Source: Eucalyptus grandis
Taxonomy: Eukaryota > Streptophyta > Magnoliopsida > Myrtales > Myrtaceae
Length of the DNA stretch: 64,000 bases
NCBI RefSeq assembly: GCF_016545825.1
Contig: NC_052620.1
Location: 1,674,001 to 1,738,000 of the forward strand
Direction of reading: 5' to 3'
Shown: in pieces, positions 43,811 through 56,039 of the stretch
How positions within the stretch are numbered: position 1 is the stretch's first letter
Layout: each line of letters opens with the position of its first letter
Program-made: the position numbers and the translations under genes
Notes under the pieces: model-generated
Databases searched by the model: none
Seen by the model: the letters and a program-made list of their open reading frames with translations, nothing else
What the model was told of the DNA's origin: nothing

Positions 43811-44785
43811 TCAGTCAAAGTTACTATGAACTAATTTGCTGAGAATTGCGCGTTGTATTGAGAAATAAGTAAACACTTAGAAACTTTACTAAAAATTATA
43901 AATCTATACATATATGTGGTAAGAGAATGAATTTAGAAATGACAAATAAAAAAGCTAATGGATATTAGTCAGAAGTGGGCCATGTGGTAAAAGTATGCCG
44001 TGTGGCAATTAGAAAAATAAAGTGAAACGCCACGTGTCAACCATGTGAAGGCAGGCCACTAACAAGTTTAAGCCGCATGTTATGCCATGTGCCAATTGTA
44101 GAAGTACAATGAATGTCACGTGGCGAGCACCAAAATGAACATTCTTTCTATTCTGGTTTAGACTATAATTAAAAGCTTTATGTCAAAAATATATATTCTA
44201 TCACAATGAATTTTTCCCAAAAATTAAGAAACTTTTTTTAAGCCATTTAAACACGATGAAACCAACTTTTTAAAAAATTTTGAAGAAAAAGGTTCACATA
44301 TTCAACTCAAAACCTAGCTTTGACTTTCAATTAAGAAACTAGCGGAATACCGTGTGGATCTTGTATATCAAGTTATTTCTAAATGCACACGCGTTACAGG
44401 CAAAGTTTCTAATAAATATTTAATTTCATCTACTTAGAAATGCTGCTCTTCACAAACTGATTTAAGCATTTAAGAATGCCTTGTTTACAGCGTAATGCAT
44501 TCAAACCTTGAAAATTCTTTTTCTTCAGCATTTGTTTATAAATTTCTTTGTATTGTGTATTAGTTTCTAATAAAGCTGTTTCACTTAATTTTTAAATGCC
44601 AATTTTGCTGCACGTAAACATATTTCCTACTCGAGTAATTAGGGTCATTTTGAAAGGGAAAAAAAAGAGAAGTGGCTTCAAAGACTAGGGAACACCACAT
44701 CGTTTCGTGTTCTAGTACATGTAATACACATATACACATACAAATGAAGTAGACAATGAAAAGGTCTATGCAGGTAAATGCTCAC
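43811..44785 (-). other. TNL intron 3 with clustered CCATGTG/CACGTG motifs
   Basis: Non-coding. Between 43979 and 44125 (plus strand) there are six related motifs: CCATGTGG, CCGTGTGG, CCACGTGTC, CCATGTGA, CCATGTGCC and TCACGTGG. The rest is AT-rich. Confidence 0.6.
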
Positions 44786-45064
44786 CTTAAATTGTTTAGG
44801 CACTACCGTGGTACTGGCTTTGCTCATATCAATTCCCACTAATTTCATTGAACCAGAGGAGTATCCAGTAATCCGGCGAGCACATCCAGGCCATTCAAAC
44901 CATCTAAGCCCCTTAGGAAGACATAAAGGACCTTGGAAAGAATCCTGCAGGTTGTGCAAGATGAGCAATCTCAACCTTCTCATTTTTGTAAAAGCATTAG
45001 GATGGATACACATCTCTGTCCACTCAGGTAGCTTCAACACTATGGCTTTTACAGCACAATCTTC
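44786..45064 (-). CDS. TNL exon 3: first LRR segment
   Basis: It follows the acceptor TTGCATATGCAG and reads EDCAVKAIVLKLPEWTEMCI, then AFTKMRRLRLLILHN, then LPKGLRWFEWPGCARR, then MKLVGIDMSKASTTVVPKQF. This matches the usual first LRR exon of TNL genes in content and length. It has no stop and ends before GTGAGC. Confidence 0.85.
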
Positions 45065-45156
45065 CTGCATATGCAAGGTTATTTAGGTTATACATATTTT
45101 TAGTAATTAAAGTCAAAGAAAAGGAGCACAACTTTGATCGTAATCGTAATTCTTAC

Positions 45157-46255
45157 CTTGTCATTGGACAGAACCTCATCAACATCATCATACAACCATA
45201 GTTTGCTGCGTCTTCCGGGATCATCGCAACATTCTTGGTTCACAATATCCTTACCCATCAATTGAATTAAGTCATGCATTTCTAGGATGTCGGACTCAAT
45301 TCTTATCAAGGACCTCTTAACAAGAATTTCAAATTCTGCAGTTGTCTCAAGATCGCAACTTTCGAGAATTTTCTTTGTATACTCCCTTTTCCACCCCCTA
45401 AAGAAGCGGGCAATGTGGAGAAAGATTTCTTTCTCATTTTCATCTAGTCCCTCATAACTAATTTTGAGCACGTTATTAATGTTTCTGTTAGGACTCCTAG
45501 AAAATTTCATTAGTGTACTTTCCCATACATCTTCTGTTTCACCACATAATAAGGAACCCAACACCTCAAGTGCTAAAGGAAGACCTTTAGCATAATTCAG
45601 AGCCCCATTTACTAGATCTATTCTGATTTGGTGCGTCTGAGAAGCATGCTTACTGAGCAGCTCACAAGCTTGACTGTCATCTAGTGCTTCAACTTCATGC
45701 ACATGATCTTGATATATCCCCTGACAAGTTAGCAAATGTTTGTCTCTTGTAGTAATAATGATCCTACTCCCATTACCAAACCACTTGCCTTCTCCTGCTA
45801 AAGCATTTAACTGGCATAGGTCATCCACATCATCAAGGATTAGGAGAACTTTCTTGTGACCAAGTCTACGTTGTATTATATTAATACCTTTATCAAGAGT
45901 GGACACTTCTAATCTTTGCTGCAGTAATAATGTATCTTTTAATAATATTTCTTGCAAAGTCACTAGATCCTTGCAACCTTTTGATGTTTCTTGAACATTT
46001 GCTAGAAAACACGAACCCTCAAATTGTCTAAAAGTAGAATTGTATAGGGCTTTCACCAATGTTGTCTTCCCTATACCTCCTTGTCCCCATAATCCCACCA
46101 TGACAACATCATCATTAGATTCAAGGTTTAACATTGATTTTAGCATAACCACTCGAGATTCTATTCCAACCGGGTGCTTAGCAACATGCAAAGGCATTCG
46201 GTCAACATGATTGGAGATCCATTTCACAATATCTTGTATATACTTCGACTCATCT
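45157..46255 (-). CDS. TNL exon 2: NB-ARC domain
   Basis: Open throughout. Linker motif VAKHPVGIESRV; P-loop GLWGQGGIGKTTL near 46055-46090; kinase-2 KKVLLILDDVDD near 45825-45860, with the TNL-type aspartate at the end; RNBS-B GNGSRIIITTRDKH; GLPLAL near 45570-45590; RNBS-D-like KEIFLHIARFFRGW; and EMHDLIQLMG with the regulatory MHD motif near 45270-45285. All main nucleotide-binding motifs are intact, so this exon looks functional. It ends at SNDK before GTAAGA. Confidence 0.93.
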
Positions 46256-46820
46256 CTGACAAGAATAGAAAAGTTTTAGCAATTTGAATAAGCAATTACA
46301 AGCAATCACTGGCCAACAATAACAAAGTAGTGGGTCACATTTTTAGATAATTACAGCCAAAACAAAATGTATTCCCCACTTAGTTGAATTAGAACTCTGA
46401 GATAACAAGCTTAGGATTCAACATTTAGTCAACCGATTCATGTATCTATCTACATAAGTGATTCATGTTCTTGATTCACTTACTTTTCTTTTTGACTATT
46501 AACCAAAAGGAGCTATTTAGGACGAACTTTGAACGGCAATTAAGATTTCGATCTGAAAATTATTAAAAAATCCCTGAAGCACGATGTCTTTGCCTTACAC
46601 AGTCTGTATAGACTAATTATCCTGTATCAAGCGTTGCTAACTGCTTTATTCCTTCTGAAGAAGAAATGGGGCAAGTGCAATAACACTACTTAAACATTTT
46701 GTCCATTGGTTGATTAAATTTTAATGTTTTATCTTTTTCAACTGAGTCTGTAAATTTTTCAGCTGATAAAGTCCTAATTGCTAATTGCTATTACTGAAAA
46801 GAGCCACGTGTCCATTCTAT

Positions 46821-46865
<45 letters not shown>

Positions 46866-47298
46866 CGGTCGAGTCAGCCATGTGTGAGTAACGAGTTTAA
46901 CACTAGGTTGCCAAAATTGAATATATGTCGAACTCAATTGACCCAAATGAAATGCAAACAACTCAAATAGCCCACAAACAAAACGTTTAGAGCTTTTATT
47001 ATACTTTGAGGAGGGCAACAAGGATCCAAAAGAAAGAGCCATAGACCTTACGAATGAAACGGGGCTTAGCAACAGCCCAAATCAGAATAATATTGTTTCA
47101 TGTACGAAATTACTAACTTTAACTTAAGCAACTTAAGAATTTTTAGGATTTATAAGATGAAGCATCCATGTAGATACTTACAAAGTTACAATCATGTGTG
47201 CGTTGATTAACTAATTAATTAATTTTTGTGAAAACAATCTTTATACTTACTTGTAAAGATTAGTTTCTTACACAAAATATGGACTCCACTCTACTTAC
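46256..47298 (-). other. TNL intron 1
   Basis: GTAAGT donor at 47298 and TTCTTGTCAG acceptor at 46256. It includes a T homopolymer of about 44 bases at 46822-46865 (plus strand), which with the adjoining text may be the tail of an inserted retroposon. Confidence 0.75.
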
Positions 47299-47771
47299 CC
47301 ATCATTCAAAAGCCAACCGGACAAGTAACCAGCACTGGAAAGAGCTTTCTCCCATCTCTTCACTTTCTCCGAATCCTCCCCGAACTTGGACTTGTGCTTA
47401 TCTAGAGCTCTTTGATAACTCATTCTTCCCTTTCTCATTTCTCTTGGTTCCACTTTATAAAACACTGACAGAACGGTGAGGTTCCTTTGCTCCTTGCACT
47501 CCATAATCTTCGCCACCTCTTCCAAGCACCACTTTGAGGAAGCGTAGTCCTCAGAGAAAACTATGATTGCAATGTGTGATTCTTCGATGGCCTCCATAAG
47601 CATCGGCGATATCTGGTCACCCTTTTTCAGTTCTTCGCTATCCCGGAAAGTGTGTATTCCATTCTGGATTAAAGCTTGGTAGATATGGCCGACGAAGTTG
47701 TGACGTAGTTCTACCCCTTTGAAACTTAAGAAGACGTCGTAAATCTTTTCGGGTTTCAATGAAGAAGCCAT
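47299..47771 (-). CDS. TNL exon 1: TIR domain
   Basis: The start is ATG at 47771 (MASSLKPEKIYDVFLSFKGV), preferred to an in-frame ATG ten codons upstream because plant TIR proteins begin just before YDVFLSF. TIR motifs in order are DVFLSFKGVELRHNFVGHIY, then IHTFRDSEELKKGDQISPML, then IEESHIAIIVFSEDYASS, then KWCLEEVAKIMECK (containing the conserved glutamate region of plant TIR NADases), then LSVFYKVEPREMRKGR. The exon ends at GATGG before GTAAGT. It joins exon 2 in frame as NDGDESKYIQ. Confidence 0.9.
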
Positions 47772-49130
47772 TGGATGATGGAGTGTAACAATCGGCAACA
47801 ATTGTGAGCTAAAGATTTGAAGCTATGTTTTCTAGTGGTAATCAGGTCCAAGATGAGTAGGTTCCAAACATGGACCCTATACGCGACCTTGTTATAATCG
47901 ATCCTTCTTTTTTGGACTTTATACCAAATCCTGTTTGTACTAGACCATATTTTGGAACCACCCTGTTTAGTCCGGTTACAGGATCAACCCTATTTCCACT
48001 GGAACTTGTTTTACAACTGCCCGATATTTTATACGGTTTCGAATTTTACATTAATATGCGAAAAGACAATGTAATCCTTCTAATTTGTATTGAAACATTA
48101 AGCGCCAAATAATGTGGTTCTGCGACCGTATAATCAACAACTTGGAAATCAACACCCCATTAGTTTACATGTCCTTTGGAGCATGCAGTTGTAATAATGT
48201 CCAAAGGCTCTATTTGTGCTGACCAATAGAGCAAGACAATCCCAGAGTCCAGCAAAATTATGGAAGATCGGACCAAGTTTGTAATTCTTCAAGGGTGCAA
48301 GCTGTCCAGAAACCAGCCCCAGATAAGCGCAATCGAGACCTGCGAGGAAATCATAAGAATCTTCGCATAAGCTTTGGAGACATTGATGATGGACATGAAC
48401 CGTAAGGAATCAACTGAAGGTCATCAAAGTTGCTTTCCCAGGATATTCCTAACATACCTACTCCAAAAGCTGTATACAAAGATACGTATGATGATTAGAT
48501 AATGTCCGTGATTTATATATCATCATCAACCCAGTGCTTGCATGACGGAGGAGATAGGTTTTCTTTTTGGTCCAATGGAGGAGATGGGTTAAGCATGAAG
48601 AGTTTCCACTGCTTTGCATGTGAAAGTTGCATGGCTTCAATATGCAGACATAGCTAAAATACAAAGTGTAGTTTCCTTAACACTACAAGGATGACTCTCT
48701 TTCTCTCTCTCACTGAGCAACAGAAACATTGTTTAATCAGCGGTTCAATAATAAACTAGTCCGAGGGGCCTAGTGAAGCAGAAATTCCCCAGGTACTTCC
48801 CAAAAGCACAGACTCACCAAAGGTCCAAAGGAAGCATATCTCCCAGATTTTACAAGAGTGTCATATAAGAATTTGAGCAGCCACAGGATCCTCGTCGTCA
48901 TATATTTTTTAGGGTTATTCCACAGGATAGAGATACAACCACAACCGTATCCCTAATTTCTCATCCTCTTTGTTTTGTCTCTAAGCTGTAGGGTCTCTCA
49001 CCAGTCTCTATCTCCCTCTCTCTCAACGGAACAATCTTATATTTTAAGTCAGCAACATACAACCGCAAAGCCCAGATCAGCCAATCCTTCGGAACCGAAC
49101 CTCCGACCCTCCCAAAAAAGCAAAGGGAAA
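47772..49130. other. TNL upstream region and gene-free stretch
   Basis: The region upstream of the TNL start has no clear TATA box that I can defend. No other protein is recognised; short frames at 47870-48112 and 48458-48664 lack domains. Confidence 0.45.
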
Positions 49131-49136
49131 AGGGGT

Positions 49137-49560
49137 TCACCAAAAAAAATCAATTTCGGACTCACCTCGCTCTGGAATAGCTGTGTCGGAGTCGGCGAGC
49201 TGCAAAAGAGAGGCGATGGCGGCGAGTCTGGGCCCAGCGACAAGAAGACGAGAGGTGCTTTCCTGCGGCGCACCAACAAGAGGCGAATCGGCTAACGACG
49301 ATGCTGGCGACTGGCGAGGGTGCGGTGGATCTAAGGTTGCTGGGCAAAGGTTGGCTGTGTACAGAGGGTTCCTGCGAATCGCAGGCTGCGATTGAGAGAG
49401 AGAGAGAGAGAGAGGCGGGATCGCACGAGCTCGAAGAGAAAGAGAGAATCGCAGGCTGCGATTGAGAGTGCGAAGGATCGCGCAAGCTCGGAGAGATAGA
49501 CGCAGATGGAGAGAGAGAAGGGTCAGTGATATGAGATTTCGATTTTTCCTGCTCAAAGCA
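49137..49560. other. GC-richer island with GA tracts and a 73-bp tandem duplication
   Basis: GAATCGCAGGCTGCGATTGA at about 49375-49394 recurs about 73 bp later, with GATCGCACGAGCTCG echoed as GATCGCGCAAGCTCG. Several overlapping frames run on both strands, for example plus 49216 (MAASLGPATRRREV) and minus 49137-49556. None has a domain. It could be the 5' exon of a gene or a CpG-type promoter; the sequence does not decide. Confidence 0.4.
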
Positions 49561-51761
49561 TCAGTTAATCTATAGGATGAGATTCAAAAGGGTCAACGGC
49601 TCCAATCGTCCCGGTATGATATCAAGTTATGCCATGAGGCACGGTACCTGTGGAAAAAAAATAAAAAAAATGAAGAGGCACGGTCCCTGCGGAAAAGTAA
49701 ACGGAATTGTGTGCACGCAACAAAATACAAATAAACTTTCTGAATGACTGAAGAGGTAATCAAAATGAAAAATAATAGATACATTGGGAATTTTTTAATT
49801 TACATACTTCGAAATGTACCAGAAAAATAAGCATCTCTAATGTATCTAATAGTATGATATCAAATTATGCCATGAGGAAAGGACATATAATTAAACATGA
49901 TTAACTGATTATCCAGAAGCCTTTAACATAGTTATTGGACTTAGAACAATAAGCTACGAAGCCACTAGTCACCTTTTGATGATCATAAAGTTGTTGCTGC
50001 ACAGCAGGTTGTGATGGATCAACAGAAGTAACTTGAACATCTTTGACGCACTCAATGTGCTCTTTCCAAATACACCTTGATTGATTTCTTAATCTCCAAT
50101 CAACCCCAAAATCACCCTTCAAAAAAAAAAAAAAAAGAAGAAAAAACACTACGCTTGAAATAACCCCTATGTCCAAAATAATGCCTTAATAGTAGTTGTG
50201 GGTGGAAGGGTTAATGGATATGGTTGGTGAATAAAGAAGTAACCGATGTCAGGAAGCATTGCTATTTTTTTTCCCTTGAATTTACAAGGTTCTTGACTAT
50301 TTGGTAAGGCATGTATATAGATGGAAATTCTTGAAAGAGCTGAAAAATGGAAATGAAGGAAGCTGGGCATTCTCTTAACAGTGTAGTGTTTGCTAGTTTT
50401 CCTACCCACACCTTTTTGTTCCAATCTAGTTATGTGAGAAGAGTGAATAACATAAATGTTAGTATGGCTGAGAACAAAGGCTTGGACTATGGCGGATCGA
50501 GAAATATAATAGGTATATGATTTTTTTTTTTTTTTTTGTAATTTTCTCTAATTTGTCCATGAGTATTGCATAAGTTATCTACCATGTGCATTTCTTTTAC
50601 TTTATTATGAGAGATTAGACCATGTGTGACCACGTGAAGGATGTGTCCGGTAGTTTTTACCCTCTTTTTTTATTTTTTATTTTTTAAATTGCAGTGTGCA
50701 CTTTTACTCATGTTAACTAAATTTTACTTATTCAAGCCCCATACCACTCAATTATCTAAGCAATCGAAATCTACTTATATTCTAACAAAGAAGCGGAACC
50801 AAAAATGTAAATATAGCCGGGACATTAAGGGGTGATGGAATTGGGGGGTAGTGGAGGTGATGGTCAAGTTATGTTTTGGGGACCCTCATGAAAATTGAAG
50901 CCGACACCAGGGATAAATGGATCATGAAAATTGCTTTCTCCCAATTAGATCTGTTAAAATGCCTCATAAATCCATTTTTTGACCCGTATGAATGTGAAAT
51001 AAGTTAATATATGGTATAATAATATTAAGTAAATAGTCATATATAAGTGTTAAAATGCCATAAATGAATTTACAACTTACTTAAACCCAATCCATTTCTA
51101 TAACTTTTTCTTTAGTCTCTTTGGCCTTCACTTGATCTCTCGCTCACTCATTTCGCACTTCCATCTCAGTTTGGCAATGAGTTTTCGTAGATTGGATTAA
51201 ATATTAAATTATTTTAGTAATATAAGTCGAGTCGAGTATGGATCATTAGATTTGTACTACATGAAAATGAGTCAAAACAAGCTATAAATCTATTTGGATC
51301 GAACCATTTAATCCCACCCATCCATTCAACAAACTTACCCCCAATCATGGTTATGGTACGGCAGGCAGGCGAGCAGTTATAGAAGCGAAAGTGCTCAAGG
51401 TGTCCACAGAATGGTGCCAATGACGGTGGAGGTGATGAAACGAAAGCAATTTGGTTCGCCCGGTTGACGTATTTAGTCAAGCAAAGTATTTCCGTTAGCT
51501 TGAATTTCCTGGTTAATGGAGTGATCGTAGGTGTCTTTGCACATAATAGGATCAACCTTGTATATAACAATATGCTCTTTAATACTTCCATGACCCCGAA
51601 ATTGCCACCGGCAAGGCCAATGACAATATTAGCTTGTGTGATTCTACTAACATTGACGACTCCGTCGTTTGTGACCAATCAAAGTGCAAGAATGGCTTGT
51701 TTGGCTGAACCAATCAGATGGTGCCACAGAACCTCAAAATGTTCCTCTTTTCTATTACAAC

Positions 51762-51826
<65 letters not shown>

Positions 51827-52596
51827 CTATTCCTACAAATCTCGCAATGAAACCATCATCATTTACAACATGCAACTTTCGGAAGAAACTAAGAATTTGA
51901 TGCTTCCATCGTTTTGAGAAACCTAAATAGCCCAGCTGCTTCCCTTATCCGTGAAAAGTTTATGCAGAAGGCTTGGACTTCAATCAGGATCTCCTTGACT
52001 GCCCAAAATCATTAACATACAGAAGAAGGCAGAAAAACAAATCATGTAAGAAATAGATCATCCCTCCAATATCGTTCTACATGACACTGAATATTCTCTT
52101 TATTCATTTCGCTATAGCTGGACGGCATACTAAAACAAATAGCAAGCAGATTTCATTCCATCACATGGATTTTGGTTCATCGTAGAAAAACAAAAACAGA
52201 GCGCTCAATCTTGACCCACATTACCAAAAAACTATTTCAGATGTCATAATCCCTGCAGATATCAAATTCTGCAAACGCACGCAGAACACACGGGATTCCA
52301 CCTTCGAAGGCCCAACAAGAAAAGAAACAAAGGACAATCCAACGCATAAAGGATTCTTACAATTCTTGAATGTGCCCGATCTCAGGATCTCCTTGACTCA
52401 TGGATCTCAACTCATTTTGTTTTACTTTGGTTTCGCGTGGGTTAGCAACCATGGAATCTTTCTTTTCTCTCCCATTCGCTGCCCATCGAACTCTCTCCAT
52501 ATATTTACATAATCTGGGAAATTGTTAACAGCTTTCGGCATATTACAAGTGATACAGTAACAAGGAATTTACTTGAATTGGTGATGGTTTATCAAG
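49561..52596. other. Gene-free stretch with an uncertain ORF
   Basis: The only longer frames (minus 51214-51678; plus 51464-51850) overlap on opposite strands. Neither shows a recognised domain, and the plus one ends in a GA-repeat translation. A (GA)n microsatellite lies at 51764-51821, with poly-T at 50521-50537. Confidence 0.45.
51764..51821. repeat. (GA)n microsatellite
   Basis: About 29 uninterrupted GA units. Confidence 0.95.
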
Positions 52597-52601
52597 GAAC
52601 A

Positions 52602-55600
52602 TGTCACGCCCCGATCCTCCGAGCGCGCAAACATCCCACTCTCGATACAAATGCGACTTCCCGAGGACACGTTCCGACCCATTCATTTTTATTGCACATG
52701 CGGAAGCGAAACAAATCCCCGACAACATTTAACTTGGGATAGAAAAGCAGGCAATCAATCACAACCAAATAAGCTTTCTATAAACACATAGGTTTATATA
52801 CAACACTGGATGTCTACAAAATAGACAGGCTCAACAAAAAGGGAACTGTCCTATGACCAACTTGTCAGACACGTTCGCCGATTCTTCAGCCTCCACCTTC
52901 CGAACTCCAGGACTTCCAGTCCTCCACGATCGTCATCTAAGGACCTGAAATATTATCCCACAACCGGGATGAGACTACGCCTCGCGAGTCCTACCCTCTA
53001 AAACTCAATTAGGGAAGAAAATACGCCTCGGGCGCTCTAGTCACACAAATAGGATAGAGGACTTACCTCGCCTCAATTCCTTCCTGCACGCGCCTTAATC
53101 AATAAATATTGACAACCACATCATCCAAACAATTCAATTACTCGGATCGATTCAGCGATCAATCGACTTAGTCGATTACATGTCATCGAAATCATCACAC
53201 GGTCATTCTGACTATTCATTCTCGACTCTCAATCACGGCCTTACGAGGCAAGTCTATATGTAGTGGCATTACGGCCCCACTTACAATGTTATATGTAGTG
53301 GCATTACGGCCCCACTCGCAATACATATGTAGTGGCATTACGGCCCCACTGGCAATGTTGTATGTTGTGGCATTACGGCCCCACTCGGCAATGTTGTATG
53401 TAGTGGCATTACGGCCCCACTCGGCATAAATTTAGATTTGATGACTTTCTAGGTTCAACTCACAACCTCTCACGGTCATTTCTCATCAAAACCAACACTA
53501 ATCAACTTTGGGATAAATCCCCACATAAACATACATTCAATCCATCGATACAAATTGGACTTACCAACCAATTACGGTGCCAAAAGCCAACACCGAGTAT
53601 TTTCAAGTTAAATACCAAAACTTCATCAATATCACTCAATTCCATACTTTTGGAATAATTAACCATAACCATCAATCACTCAATTTCTCAATTCTAGCTT
53701 ACAATTAACACAAACCGACCGCACCGGCCGATCGGCGCGAAATTCTAACGACCTAGCCATCCCAAAAATTTTCGAAATTATTAAATAATTAAATTTAATT
53801 CCGAAAATTAAATAATTAAATATTATATTATAATAAAATAATATTTATAAATTCGAAATAATTAAATAATTAAAAATAATTAATTAGGGCTTAAACAATA
53901 TTACACTAATTTAATCATACAACTAGCCCTAATTAAATATCCATTAAGCTAATCATACAAATAATCTAATTTACATTAAAATAATCTAATCTAACCACCT
54001 AAACTTAATTAGACTAATCTAAACACCCCTTAAGCGTCATTAACTCACTAAGCAGAATTAGAGGATAAACTCACCGGTTTTGCGCGCCGGTGAGTTCACG
54101 CGACACGACACCAAGGCGGTCGATAAACCCCAAAGCGGCGACACCAACGGAGGCCGGGAAGGGCTTGAAAACGGGCCACAAGGTCTCCAAAACCTTGTTG
54201 TATTCTGCTTCTGATCTTGGCTGAACTGCAGAGAAGAAACCAGCAGCTTCAATGGCGAAAACGGGCCGATCGGAGCTCCGGCAAGCGGTGGTTGGCAACC
54301 GGTGGCTCCCGGGGTCTTGGGGATCTTGTAGGAGGTTGGGATGGACAAAGGAACGGTCGGAATAGGGCGAAACAGCAAGAAAACCCGAAACAGTGCAGGC
54401 TGCAGGCGGACCGACGGACCAGCGACCGGTTCCTTCACGGCGGCACCCAGGCCGTTCGGCGGCTCCGTTCGGGACGAAATCGAGCTCGTTGGAACGGTCT
54501 GTATCTCCCGGTCACGGTGATATGTGGCTCGTTGGCTGATTCATCCGGGAAGACCACTTTTGACTCGATTCTTTGACGAAGGGTCAGCTGGAGCAGAAAC
54601 TGAAGGAGAGGGAAAACGAGGAAGAGAGGAGCTCGTCCGGTTTGGAGGCCGAATGGGGAGAGAGAGAGTGAAGTGAGGGCCGTCGAGACCCCCATAAATG
54701 CTTGCTTCAAGTCCCCATGCCAAGCCATCATCATTTTCTCTCTCTCTTCTCTAGCCTTTTCTCCCTACCACTAGGGTATTTTGGTCATTTCACCTTGCAC
54801 AAATTACAAATCTGACCTTGGGCTGAAATTGGTGGATGGGCCTAAGAAATGGGCTTGGCCATGAATAAGAGTGGGCTTGGAAATTGGTTGGGCTTGATTG
54901 GACCATGGGCTTAGAAGATAAATAGTAGGTTTGGCCCAATGGGCTTATTTGCTTGACTTAGGCCCATTAAGGTGGCTGTCCAACTTTGGGCCTAGGGCCC
55001 ACACTGGCTTATCCCGGCCCACGATCTCACGGGCTCGCTTCCTCGGTCCGAAAATCCCTTTTCCAATTGCTCGGCTTAACCGGCTCACGTCGATTGTTTG
55101 ATGTAGCTTCATCCAAAGTCCGTCCTGGACATTCCCGATAATTCGAAGTCCAATAATAAGTTCTCTTGCCATGTCAATTTCGCCAAATGCCATTTCGGTT
55201 ACAACTCAGACTGACGGGTGGCTTTGAGGATTCACGCGTGACCGACTCGTATCAAATCACGTTCAAGACATCTCGACGCATGGACGTCCTTGACTGCATG
55301 AAATTATGGGGGATAGATTCTTATTTCAAAGTACACGATTACTGAGGATCGACATAGGGTCGTTCGTGGATTCGATAACAGTAAACGGAATCACCCGTCG
55401 TTCCATTATGTTCTATCCGCGAATCGACTTTAAGTTGTCCTTAGAATCGGCCTACCTATCTACAGGATCGTCCTCACGTAAATCTCACGGTCAAGTCGTT
55501 TTCCCAGGTTGAGTCCTTTAGTCGTACGAGTTCTGTCCTCATTAGCCTTTCCCCTCAAGGTCAGTATCTCAGGAGTGATTAATTCCGAGTGAGATCAACC

Positions 55601-55665
55601 AACAATGCATTGATGAAATTCACATCCATTCATTCCTCAGAGGACTCGAATTTCAGGATGTCACA
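52602..55665. mobile_element. Solo LTR of a long-LTR retrotransposon (3.06 kb)
   Basis: It begins TGTCACGCCCCGATCCTCCG and ends TTTCAGGATGTCACA, with the five-base duplication GAACA on both sides (52597-52601 and 55666-55670). TG...CA ends with a single 5-bp duplication, and no second copy of the terminal sequence inside, fit a solo LTR produced by recombination between two LTRs. The length suggests a long-LTR Gypsy-type family; the lineage is not determined. Open frames inside (54058-54438, 54217-54576 and 54435-54734) overlap on both strands and have no domain. Confidence 0.78.
53254..53427. repeat. Tandem repeat in the solo LTR (five ~36-bp units)
   Basis: Five copies of ATGTAGTGGCATTACGGCCC plus CACT with short variable linkers (CGCAAT, GGCAATGTT). 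The core is almost invariant while the linkers differ. Confidence 0.92.
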
Positions 55666-55974
55666 GAACAAGACAATATAAGCTTGTTAAAGTGGTTTGG
55701 ACAAGTGAAACAATGACCTTGAGATTTTTTGCCAGAAGATGTAAATTTTGATGGAACTGTATTGGAAAGGCACATGAGGCCTTGGGTTATGCCAGGGGAA
55801 ACCATGTAGCGATCCCTTGTTCGTAAAAGGCTTTAGCTATTGTTGTCAGGTGTTGGGGATTGCAAATTCATTTTCATGATTACCATTGAATTCAATGTTG
55901 TATCATATTATGTTATTCTCTATACGCATGCAAATTAGCTAATCTAATAAAATTAGTTTTTGTCCTTTAGAATG
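55666..55974. other. Interval between the solo LTR and the first host-gene exon
   Basis: Probably intron or flank of the host gene; the frame YQGTRQYKLVKVVWTSETMT across the LTR insertion point is suggestive of exon text but unproven. Confidence 0.3.
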
Positions 55975-56039
55975 AACTGCGGCAACAACAATTTGTACGA
56001 GAAGTTCCAATACAATACGATCTTTGCAATGAACCTTGG
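55975..56039 (+). CDS. Candidate exon of an unidentified host gene
   Basis: It follows the acceptor-like TTTTTGTCCTTTAG and reads ELRQQQFVREVPIQYDLCNE and then PW, before GTATGTTTTAG, a fair donor. No domain is recognised. The reading is clean and exon-like but short. It may belong to the same gene as 56804-56899. Confidence 0.4.

Larger units (their letters stand above)
41908..47771 (-). pseudogene. TIR-NBS-LRR (TNL) disease-resistance gene, damaged in its 3' half
   Basis: A five-exon TNL gene on the minus strand: TIR (47299-47771), NB-ARC (45157-46255), short LRR (44786-45064), long LRR (43011-43810) and post-LRR C-JID-like exon (41908-42643). Splice junctions have GT/AG and compatible phases wherever I could test them. 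TIR and NB-ARC are open. The long LRR exon has TAG at 43627-43629, TGA at 43441-43443 and a frameshift near 43120; the last exon has another frameshift near 42370. TNL proteins detect pathogen effectors in the cytosol or nucleus, and their TIR domain is an NAD-cleaving signalling enzyme. At best this locus could yield a TIR-NB protein with a few LRRs. Two stops plus two frameshifts make sequencing error unlikely. Confidence 0.88.

Noticed and set aside
46785..47072. Phe- or Lys-rich ORFs at the T homopolymer
   Set aside because: Pure homopolymer translations inside a TNL intron.
51214..51850. Opposite-strand ORFs of 154 and 128 residues as genes
   Set aside because: They overlap on opposite strands and show no domain; the plus one ends in a GA-repeat translation.
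54058..54734. Pro/Arg-rich ORFs as host genes
   Set aside because: They lie inside the bounded solo LTR, overlap on both strands and have no domain.
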